The translations under genes were made by a program, and so were the position numbers. This document shows positions 35,014 through 46,557 of a stretch of DNA of 64,000 nt, piece after piece. The DNA is from Cladorhizidae sp. MBARI D1340-BT2 (taxonomy: Eukaryota > Porifera > Demospongiae > Poecilosclerida > Cladorhizidae). How positions within the stretch are numbered: position 1 is the stretch's first letter; every line of letters begins with the position of its first letter. Under the pieces are notes generated by a model that saw nothing but the letters and a program-made list of their open reading frames with translations, did not search any database and was not told the DNA's origin. The stretch is from positions 698,346 through 762,345 of the forward strand of contig JAQNBH010000008.1 in NCBI GenBank assembly GCA_028752905.1. Direction: 5' to 3'.

Positions 35014-35280
35014 CAAGCTAGATCATTCATGGATCATGAAACACTCATTAACATAATTGATCAGAATATAATGACATTTAGTTCTGGGTGAGGCTACAGT
35101 GTTTATTGCTAATTCACGTCATGGTTGCAGCTGAACAAGCAAGAAATGGAATATTGACATGTCAATCAAATATTATCAAGTAGTCAATTCAGCAATCTCT
35201 TCGTGCACCTTTTTCTGCAGAGAGAGAGAGAGCATTGAGAAGGGTTCTCGTTAAATATGGCAAGATAGAGAAAAGGCATG
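35014..35280. other. Hikeshi 3' flank
   Basis: AT-rich, with a (ga)n run at about 35218-35232. No clear AATAAA. Confidence 0.4.
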
Positions 35281-35868
35281 TGTATATGGACACACATGGC
35301 CCAACATCACACTGGGTGGAGGCAGGGTGACAATAGCTCCACGGGGACACACATGGACCAACATCACACTGGGTGGAGGAAGGTTGACTATAGCTCCATG
35401 GGGACACACATGGACCAACATCACACTGGGTGGAGGAAGGTTGACAATAGCTCCATGGGGACACACATGGACCAACATCACACTGGGTGGAGGAAGATTG
35501 ACAATAGCTCCATGGGGAAACACATGGACCAACATCACACTGGGTGGAGGAAGGTTGACAATAGCTCCATGGGGACACACATGGACCAAAATCACACTGG
35601 GTGGAGGAAGGTTGACAATAGCTCCATGGGGACACACATGGACCAACATCACACTGGGTGGAGGAAGGTTGACAATAGCTCCATGGGGACACACATTGGA
35701 CCAACACCACACTGGGTTGAAGTAGGTTGACAATAGGACACACACTGGACCAATACCACACTGGGTGGAGGAAGGTTGAAGTACGTTGACAACAGCTCTA
35801 TGGGGACACACACTGGACCAACATCACACTGGGTGGAGGCTAGGTTGACAAGAGCTCCACTGGACCAA
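35281..35868. repeat. 57-bp tandem array related to the 68-bp array at 9-12 kb
   Basis: The unit is ggacacacatggaccaacat, cacactgggtggaggaaggt, tgacaatagctccatgg; about 9-10 units. It equals the 68-bp unit minus an 11-bp gaagtaggttg segment. The last units (35690-35830) keep gaagtaggttg and the cacactgg form, so they look intermediate between the two families. Confidence 0.95.
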
Positions 35869-35949
35869 CATCAATTTTTTTTTTAACTACTGTAGTTGGA
35901 GTCATTTTGTTAATTTATTGTGGAAAAACAACAACTGGCCAACACATGT

Positions 35950-36118
35950 ACTTGGCAGCAGGCATGCTACATGTGCGTGCAGCAGGCATGCTACATGTGC
36001 GTGCAGCAGGCATGCTACATGTGCGTGCAGCAGGCATGCTACATGTGCGTGCAGCAGGCATGCTACATGTACTTGGCAGCAGGCATGCTACATGTGCGTG
36101 CAGCAGGCATGCTAGATG
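35950..36118. repeat. 24-bp tandem array, 7 units
   Basis: The unit is gtgcagcaggcatgctacat plus gtgc. Two units carry acttggc in place of gtgc. Confidence 0.95.
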
Positions 36119-36227
36119 TAGCTACTAATTCCTAGACTCTGAGCTGCACCGTCAGAGTCTGAGCTTGTCATAGATGTACAGAGTTGATAGACCTACTATC
36201 ATAATTTCCCTTTGAAGATGTAGTCCG

Positions 36228-36893
36228 GCATTACTAGCAGGTGACCATCATAATAGATGTGGTGTGACATTACCAGCAGGTGAGCATCATAATAGATGTG
36301 GTGTGGCATTACCAGCAGGTGAGCATCATAATAGATGTGGTGTGACATTACCAGCAGGTGAGCATCATAATAGATGTGGTGTGACATTACCAGCAGGTGA
36401 GCATCATAATAGATGTGGTGTGGCATTACCAGCAGGTGAGCATCATAATAGATGTGGTGTGACATTACCAGCAGGTGAGCATCATAATAGATGTGGTGTG
36501 ACATTACCAGCAGGTGAGCATCATAATAGATGTGGTGTGACATTACCAGCAGGTGACCATCATAATAGATGTGGTGTGGCATTACCAGCAGGTGACCATC
36601 ATAATAGATGTGGTGTGACATTACCAGCAGGTGAGCATCATAATAGATGTGGTGTGACATTACCAGCAGGTGAGCATCATAATAGATGTGGTGTGACATT
36701 ACCAGCAGGTGAGCATCATAATAGATATGGTGTGACATTACCAGCAGGTGAGCATCATAATAGATGTGGTGTGGCATTACCAGCAGGTGACCATCATAAT
36801 AGATGTGGTGTGACATTACCAGCAGGTGACCATCATAATAGATGTGGTGTGACATTACCAGCAGGTGACCATCATAATAGATGTGGTGGCTGA
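36228..36893. repeat. 39-bp tandem array, 17 units
   Basis: The unit is attaccagcaggtgagcatc followed by ataatagatgtggtgtgac. The main variants are gtgacc/gtgagc and gtgac/gtggc. Units contain CAGGTGAG on the plus strand. It is unrelated to the 39-bp family in PKMYT1. Confidence 0.97.
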
Positions 36894-38060
36894 CGTTCCT
36901 AATCATGAGGCAAGTATATTTGCCGCACAAGAGGTTTGCACACTTTTTTCTCTACTTTGCGTGCTGCTCAGCTCACTGACAAACTAGCCACCTGTTGGGA
37001 CATTAGCTTCTTCCATCTGTCGGCTTCATGACAGGAGAATGCAACTTATACTCGGATAATCTTTATAAGTGTGATAACTTTTGGTGCTAGCAAAGGCAAT
37101 AAAAATTTGGCACTATCAAATGTATTCTCACAACTAATTTTGACTTCCCCAAACTAAGTGACTCAACTTTCTAAATTCTGTGCTTCGTATCTTCAGATGC
37201 GAACAGTAAAACTTTGAACTCAACATGATGCCTTAAGGCTGCTTCACAATATGGTACGTTACATTCTGCCACACATGGAAGTGATCCTGGACTTTGACCT
37301 CAACTTTACCAGTTTTAGCAGGAGCACACATTATGGGACAAGAAGTGCTATTGCACTTCTTAATGAGGGCCTCACTTGCACCAGTGCCAGCCAGCTTCTT
37401 AATGAGGGCCTCACTTGCTCCAGGGCCAGCCAGCTTCTTAATGAGGACCTCACTTGCACTTGGTCTGCAACGTCCTTCAGGTAAGCTAAGAAGGTCTCGT
37501 ATTCTGTAGGTCGATGGTGTCCTCTTGTGCCAGCTGCTGACAGGAGGGTAACAGTGCAAACATCTAATTATGGATGCATAGCTAGCATGTCCACTAGGTT
37601 GCTAGGGCAACAGTGGCTAGAGTCTACCAGGTCATCATGCTGCAGACCAAGTCAGTTATGCAAACATGATGGGGACCAGGTGCTCGGATAACTGAAGCCC
37701 ACCCATTTGCACCAAATTAACGCTACTATAAGACAGCCACCTTCAAAACAAATTTTAGATTGGGCCACACCCACTAGTTTGGGGGACAAGCAAAAGAAAA
37801 ATAATCTGCATGCTCAGCACCCAACACCGAGCACTGTACTCGCGGGTTTCCTGACTGGGCATTGACTGGGCATAAACTGTGTGTATGTGGGGGGGGGAGG
37901 GGGAGGGGTCTTTGTCCCCCTCTGTAGCATGCGGGCCACTCTCCTCCATGTTGCTCGTGGCTGCTACATCATTGTGCTCACTAAAAGCCGATCATTCTCT
38001 CTGTAGGCGGAGTGTCAGTGGTGGAGGGGCACAATGCCCTCTAGAGTCTCCACCCCCAGC
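36894..38060. other. No confident gene; short 39-bp triplication
   Basis: At 37350-37460 a 39-bp segment (cttcttaatgagggcctcac core) occurs three times. A minus-strand frame through it reads ASEALIKKLAG repeatedly and continues KTGKVEVKVQ. It could be a decayed retroelement or an exon fragment, but no family is recognised. A G8 run and G-rich stretch lie at 37890-37910. Confidence 0.4.
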
Positions 38061-41000
38061 CTAGACGAGCGAGGAGCTAGCTGCTCCTAGCTCTGGCCTT
38101 ACCCCAGGCTCAGCTTCACCCCAAGAAACATTGTTCTCCGATTGTTTCTGAAGATTCATTGACATGCGTTTGCCACACCCATACGTCACGCAACACATGC
38201 ACAAGTAGCAATAGACACCGCTTGTTGTCTGTGGCACACCCTCATCCAGGATGTGCACTGGGTACTTACAGTGGTACACACAGGATGTGTCTGCAGCACA
38301 CCCACATCCATGGGGTGTTAGGGAGGTGGTGTTGCGTGCTAGCTACACACAGGATGTGTCTGCAGCACACCCACATCCATGGGAGGTGGTGTTGCTGCAG
38401 CACACCCACATCCATGGGGTGTTAGGGAGGTGGTGTTGCGTGCTAGCTACACACAGGATGTGTCTGCAGCACACCCACATCCACGGGAGGTGGTGTTGCT
38501 GCAGCACACCCACATCCATGGGGTGTTAGGGAGGTGGTGTTGCGTGCTAGCTACACACTGGATGTGTCTTCAGCACACCTTTATCCAGGGGCTGTGTTAG
38601 CTACACACAGGAATCTGACCTCATCTGAACAAATGCTGTCATGTGTGTGTACATATCAGATACAGTACATATACACATGTACATACACATCAGGCTATGA
38701 GGAGGCATTGGCTGGATGAGAGGCTTTTGGTGAAGGCCAAAGTTCTATCACACTCGGTACCAGATGGTCAAGAAAGCATTTGCTAACTATTGAGGAAGAA
38801 TCCATCTTGGAACACTTCTGAGCCACTGAGGCTCACACTTGTCCAAGTCTTTGAAGCAGTGTGGGCTCAAGGATTGATGCACAAATACATCAAAAGAGGT
38901 GTTATTACGCGGTATTGGCACATGCCATCAAGAGCACGCCATCTTCAGTTCTTTGAAGCCCTGGGCTCCCTTCCCATGCTTGGCACAAGCCTTGTGTAGC
39001 ACTTGAGTTTCCAGTGCAAGCCATCTTGTCACAACTATAAAACAAACATCTCCCCTCCTCTGTCCTAGATAACTGTGACAACAAACATCTCCCTCCTCTG
39101 TCCTAGATAACTGTGACAACAAACATCTCCCTCCTCTGTCCTAGATAACTGTGACAACAAATATCTCCCTCCTCTGTCCTAGATAACTGTGACAACAAAC
39201 ATCTCCCTCCTCTGTCCTAGATAACTGGGACAACAAACATCTCCCTCCTCTGTCCTAGATAACTGGGACAACAAACATCTCCCTCCTCTGTCCTAGATAA
39301 CTGGGACAACAAACATCTCCCTCCTCTGTCCTAGATAACTGTGACAACAAACATCTCCCTCCTCTGTCCTAGATAACTGGGACAACAAACATCTCCCTCC
39401 TCTGTCCTAGATAACTGTGACAACAAACATCTCCCTCCTCTGTCCTAGATAACTGTGACAACAAACATCTCCCTCCTCTGTCCTAGATAACTGTGACAAC
39501 AAACATCTCCCTCCTCTGTCCTAGATAACTGTGACAACAAACATCTCCCTCCTCTGTCCTAGATAACTGTGACAACAAACATCTCCCTCCTCTGTCCTAG
39601 ATAACTGTGACAACAAACATCTCCCCTCCTCTGTCCTAGATAACTGGGACAACAAACATCTCCCCTCCTCTGTCCTAGATAACTGTGACAACAAACATTT
39701 CCCTCCTCTGTCCTAGATAACCAAATGATACTTGTAGACTGCAACACGCATCTGCTGGGGTGATTCTCCTTGCTTAGATAATTCACACATAGCACGCACA
39801 CATACACACTCCATGCAGATTCTTGAATAGCTTGGGCCAACCTACGAATCGAAGGTGCCTAAGCCCTCCTGATGATGGTGCAGTCACTGTCCTGCACTTT
39901 AGTGCGGAAAGTCTGCTGCCCAGTCTTTCTTCCTCACCATATTGTGGAGAGTTGACCTTCCAGTCTTATATCTGCTGCCTCTACAAGCTCTTATTCTTCA
40001 CAAACATTGAACTTATCCTCTCGATAATGAGGACAACTCTTCATCGTTTGGGAGTTGAAATAAAGTAGCCATGCATCTCTTTGATGCTGACTGAATGACA
40101 AGAACCGGCTAGCAGAATTTCCACAGAGTAATCAGCATATATATATATATATGTGTGTGTGTGTGCATTGTGCGCTCATGCAGAGGACCTTCCTCAGCCC
40201 ACATGCCAAGCAAGTCATGGGTGTGGCTTTTTGTAGCGTCCAATGGCCTTCATATAACTGATAACTGACCTCACACTTCACGTAGAGAGAAACCAAACAG
40301 GAATAAGTGATGAATGCTTGCAAGGACTCACCAAATTGTTGCTGGCTCTGCGAAGTTTGTCTTCCAGACCGAGGACCATGTCACTGACCCTCTTGCTCTC
40401 CTCACTTCCCTCCATCTCCACTAACTTCCCATTCAACACATGCACCTACACACACACACACACACAAACTAATATCATGAGTTCTAATGACACCTTTTAT
40501 TGACACAATAATGCACGTGTTCTAATGTCATGAGTTATAACGATACGAGTTTTGACACGAGTTCTAATGCATGAGTTCTGATGTTCTAATGACAGGAGTT
40601 TTATTGACAGGAGTTCTAATGTCATGAGTTCTAATGACAGGAGTTCTAATGACAGGAGTTCTAATGACAGGAGTTCTAATGACATGAGTTCTAATGACAG
40701 GAGTTCTAATGACAGGAGTTCTAATGTCATGAGTTCTAATGTCATGAGTTCTAATGTCATGAGTTCTAATGACATGAGTTCTAATGACAGGAGTTCTAAT
40801 GACAGGAGTTCTAATGACAGGAGTTCTAATGACACGAGTTCTAATGACAGGAGTTCTAATGACAGGAGTTCTAATGACAGGAGTTCTAATGACAGGAGTT
40901 CTAATGACATGAGTTCTAATGACAGGAGTTCTAATGACAGGAGTTCTAATGACAGGAGTTCTAATGACAGGAGTTCTAATGACAGGAGTTCTAATGACAG

Positions 41001-43924
41001 GAGTTCTAATGACACGAGTTCTAATGACAGGAGTTCTAATGACAGGAGTTCTAATGACATGAGTTCTAATGACATGAGTTCTAATGACAGGAGTTCTAAT
41101 GACAGGAGTTCTAATGACATGAGTTCTAATGACAGGAGTTCTAATGACAGGAGTTCTAATGACACGAGTTCTAATGACAGGAGTTCTAATGACAGGAGTT
41201 CTAATGACAGGAGTTCTAATGACAGGAGTTCTAATGACAGGAGTTCTAATGACAGGAGTTCTAATGACAGGAGTTCTAGTTCTAATGACAGGAGTTCTAA
41301 TGACAGGAGTTCTAATGACTATATTTTCTTACGGATAATTTTATTCCAGACTTATGTAGATGCCTCCATCTTCTATGTCGCTGTGTAGAATGTTAATCTA
41401 TCTCCACACATGTGTGCGTGTTCTCTAATGCTACAGCTATAGATCTCATTCACAAACCTGAGAAGCCTTCTTCATTCATGCCTTCCTCGTCAGAGACCAC
41501 GCCATTACTATAGCACTAAGCTCATCCACACATGTTTCAACACTTCCATCTGTTGCGGCCACTTTAGCCAAGACAAGCCAAGGGGACTGCAGCTATGGAA
41601 GTTTTCGCAAGAAGGCTCCCTCAATAAGCATGCATGCCACTATGTTCCTCCTCACTAGAGTCCTCCTCAGACAAGTCAAGAGAACCGCCCGTCAACAGAC
41701 AAAGGATTTCTGCTCGAGGTAGTTGCCTCATCATTTTTTTAATCGTCAAAACCGTGAACGGTCAAAGATCTTGGTTACCGGGCAGTGACACACTTGAAGT
41801 TAGGTGGACGTATAGAGCAGGAAATAAGCTACTTCACATTATGGTCGTCAAAGCATGTTTTTTCGAGCCACAAAACCCAGACCACCTTATGACACTTGCG
41901 ATGGTAAGTGCGTTAATTTAATTTGTCTCTCTGTAATATAATTTTTTAACATATATTGTTGAACCATATGGCCCACATGTGTCTCCTTGTCTCGCCCTGT
42001 GCTTCCATAACTATGGCCCACATGTGTCTCCTTGTCTCTCCCTGTGCTTCCATAACTATGGCCCACATGTGTCTCCTTGTCTCTCCCTGTGCTTCCATAA
42101 CTATGGCCCACATGTGTCTCCTTGTCTCTCCCTGTGCTTCCATAACTATGGCCCACATGTGTCTCCTTGTCTCTCCCTGTGCTTCCATAACTATGGCCCA
42201 CATGTGTCTCCTTGTCTCTCCCTGTGCTTCCATAACTATGGCCCACATGTGTCTCCTTGTCTCTCCCTGTGCTTCCATAACTATGGCCCACATGTGTCTC
42301 CTTGTCTCTCCCTGTGCTTCCATAACTATGGCCCACATGTGTCTCCTTGTCTCTCCCTGTGCTTCCATAACTATGGCCCACATGTGTCTCCTTGTCTCTC
42401 CCTGTGCTTCCATAACTATGGCCCACATGTGTCTCCTTGTCTCTCCCTGTGCTTCCATAACTATGGCCCACATGTGTCTCCTTGTCTCTCCCTGTGCTTC
42501 CATAACTATGGCCCACATGTGTCTCCTTGTCTCTCCCTGTGCTTCCATAACTATGGCCCACATGTGTCTCCTTGTCTCTCCCTGTGCTTCCATAACTATG
42601 GCCCACATGTGTCTCCTTGTCTCTCCCTGTGCTTCCATAACTATGGCCCACATGTGTCTACTTGTCTCTCCCTGTGCTTCCATAACTATGGCCCACATGT
42701 GTCTCCTTGTCTCTCCTGTAGTTACCATGCAAGACACTGTGCTCTCCCAAAGAGGACATTCGACTCACCAGCTGCTTGAGGGAAGACTTTTGTTCTTGTA
42801 AGACCTTCAGTCGCTTCTGAGCCAACATTTGCACTGTGTGAATTAAAGAGCCATCACTATCAGCATGTCTTAGAAACTTGACTTGCCTCACATCTCATTA
42901 CCCAGTCTCTCTGCTTGTCCTGATGCATCTGAATGTCCTGGTGGGTAAGCCTCTATAGATCTGTCTGCTTGTCTTGATAAATCTGCTTGTCCTTGTACTT
43001 CATTGTGTCCTAGTAAATTGGTCTGTCCACTTGATTGTCCTGTTGATTCCACTTGTCCTTCATGACCTAGCTGTCTCAATCTCTGCAACTCTTCCTTCTT
43101 CTGTCCTGCTAATTCTGTCTGTCTTAAATGTTTTGATTGTCTACTGCTAGTAAAGGAAGGGGGGGTGTCACTATTGAGGGTGTGGCCTTTACCAGAGAAG
43201 GCCTTGACGTGTTGTGCAGCTCCAGGCTTGTCGCTGATGGAGCTGGTGGAGCGTGTGGCCGTCCGGTGTTCCTCGGTGTTAAACTCCTCCACGGCTGCAG
43301 TCACCTTGGCAAGTTTCTCCTCGTCTGATGAGAGGGTGCGAACTGGGATGTGTCTGAGTCCTGTACATACAAATACTATATGCACATGTCCTGTATATAC
43401 AAATACTATATGCACATGTCCTGTATATACAAATACTATATGCACATGTCCTGTATATACAAATACTATATGCACATGTCCTGTATATACAAATACTATA
43501 TGTACATGTCCTGTATATACAAATACTATATGCACATGTCCTGTATATACAAATACTATATGTACATGTCATGTATATACAAATACTATATGTACATGTC
43601 CTGTATATACAAATACTATATGTACATGCTCCTGTATATACAAATACTATATGCACATGTCCTGTATATACAAATACTATATGCACATGTCATGTATATA
43701 CAAATACTATATGCACATGTCATGTATATACAAATACTATATGTACATGTCCTGTATATACAAATACTATATGCACATGTCCTGTATATACAAATACTAT
43801 ATGTACATGTCCTGTATATAAAAATACTATATCATGCTCCTGTATATACTGGCTAAGCCAATGCAAGATATATAGATCCTTATATGCAAAACCTTAACTG
43901 GATATACAATAATAATGGATATAC

Positions 43925-43958
<34 letters not shown>

Positions 43959-46502
43959 TATAAAAAAATAAATAAAAAATTAACAACAACAACAACAATT
44001 AATATAATAATAATGCAATAACATAACAATTCTTTTCCTGGACATGGTGTAAAAACAAATTGAAGCTTAAACAACAGTGATCAGCAGAATAAATTTTAAC
44101 CGCTCACAATGAGCTCAGGTGCTGAGCAGAGCTATGGACCTCTCACAATGAGCTCAGCAGCACCTAGCAGAGCAGAGCTATGGACCTCTCACAATGAGCT
44201 CAGCAGCAGCTGTTCTGAATGAGTGTGTGTGTGAGTGTGTGTGTGTGTGTGTGTGTGGTGTGTGGTGTGTCTGAACATGCTATTGGTTTGGGGGTTGAGG
44301 TGGTAGTCGTAATCCTTCCATACCTTCAAGGCTTGCAAGTAAAACTGTACTAGCTATGAAGGAGTGAGGGGGAAAGAAAGGGAGCAGGATCTGCCAGCTG
44401 CATCCAGTAGCTGGGCTCCCCATGAAGCAGGACCCAGACACAGTAGCTAGGCTCCCCATGAAGCAGGACCAGACACAGTAGCTGGGCTCCCCATGAAGCA
44501 GGACCAGACACAGTAGCTGGACTCCCCATGAAGCAGGACCAGACACAGTAGCTGTGCTCCCCATGAAGCAGGACCAGACACAGTAGCTGGACTCCCCATG
44601 AAGCAGGACCAGACACAGTAGCTGGGCTCCCCATGAAGCAGGACCAGACACAGTAGCTGGGCTCCCCATGAAGCAGGACCAGACACAGTAGCTGGGCTCC
44701 CCATGAAGCAGGACCAGACACAGTAGCTGGGCTCCCCATGAAGCAGGACCAGACACAGTAGCTGGGCTCCCCATGAAGCAGGACCAGACACAGTAGCTGG
44801 GCTCCCCATGAAGCAGGACCAGACACAGTAGCTGGGCTCCCCATGAAGCAGGACCAGACACACAGTAGCTGGACTCCCCATGAAGCAGGACCAGACACAG
44901 TAGCCATGAAGCAGGACCAGACACAGTAGCTGGACTCCCCATGAAGCAGGACCAGACACAGTAGCTAGGCTCCCCATGAAGCAGGACCAGACACAGTAGC
45001 TAGGCTCCCCATGAAGCAGGACCAGACCACAGTAGTTGGACTCCCCATGAAGCAGGACCAGACACAGTAGCCATGAAGCAGGACCAGCCACAGTAGCTGG
45101 GCTCCCCATGAAGCAGGACCAGCCACAGTAGCTGGGCTCCCCATGAAGCAGGACCAGACACAGTAGCTAGGCTCCCCATGAAGCAGGACCAGACACAGTA
45201 GCTGGACTCCCCATGAAGCAGGACCAGACACAGTAGCTGGGCTCCCCATGAAGCAGGACCAGACACAGTAGCTAGGCTCCCCATGAAGCAGGACCAGACA
45301 CACAGTAGCTGTGCTCCCCATGAAGCAGGACCAGACACAGTAGCTGGGCTCCCCATGAAGCAGGGCTATCAGATGACGATGCTGTCCTCTATAAATTTCA
45401 CCATTTCAGCAACTGTGGTGTTTTTCTAATTCAGAGGGTTTGAGGCAGCCTCTCTAGCTAAGAGAGGGTTGGAGGCTCGCTAACTAACTGACTGCTTGCG
45501 TTACGTGTGCTCTAACTAATGTGCATGTTGTAGTATTTGCTAGCGTCAGGAACATGAGAAATGCATGAACAGGCACAGCCCTGCATCACTAAACACAATG
45601 GCCGTCAAGGATCACAAATAGAGGCCACTCAAAATAAACACTTGTATACATACTGATGCTCTCCATTGACATGTCCACTCTGTGTCTTCCTGTCTCACTC
45701 TTGTTAATGCTGTCAGGGGCAATGTTCTGGTGCATCACTTTGCAAGGAAAATGGTTTATTAAGAACTCGGCAAAATCTGCCAAAGATTAGTCTTCTTCCT
45801 GTGCTAGGCCCTCCATGAGACAGTTGCCTCCTAACATAAGCACATACCCACACACGTAGCTAACAGCTACAGTAACTCTCCCTCTACCTCTCCAGAAGAT
45901 ACAGTAACATATTCCAGAGCAATAAAAGGACTTCAGCATCTTTGCTCAAACAGCTGCTAACTATGCAGCCAGTTCTCTCTCCTCTACTACTATGCAGCCA
46001 GTTCTCTCTCCTCTACTGACTGTGCAGCCAGTTCTCTCTCCTCTACTGACTGTGCAGCCAGTTCTCTCTCCTCTACTAACTGTGCAGCCAGTTCTCTCTC
46101 CTCTACTAACTGTACAGCCAGTTCTCTCTCCTCTACTGACTGTGCAGCCAGTTCTCTCTCCTCTACTGACTGTGCAGCCAGTTCTCTCTCCTCTACTAAC
46201 TGTGCAGCCAGTTCTCTCTCCTCTACTGACTGTGCAGCCAGTTCTCTCTCCTCTACTACTATGCAGCCAGTTCTCTCTCCTCTACTGACTATGCAGCCAG
46301 TTCTCTCTCCTCTACTGACTGTGCAGCCAGTTCTCTCTCCTCTACTGACTGTGCAGCCAGTTCTCTCTCCTCTACTGACTGTGCAGCCAGTTCTCTCTCC
46401 TCTACTGACTGTGCAGCCAGTTCTCTCTCCTCTACTGACTGTGCAGCCAGTTCTCTCTCCTCTACTGACTGTGCAGCCAGTTCTCTCTCCTCTACTGACT
46501 AA

Positions 46503-46557
<55 letters not shown>

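Noticed and set aside
38720..38960. Pogo/Tigger transposase
   Set aside because: Only faint helix-turn-helix-like text over broken frames; no catalytic motif.
40497..41388. Pentapeptide-repeat frames of 222 and 254 codons
   Set aside because: By-products of a 15-bp array on both strands inside an intron.
41887..42801. Four overlapping frames of 254-281 codons
   Set aside because: By-products of the 45-bp array.
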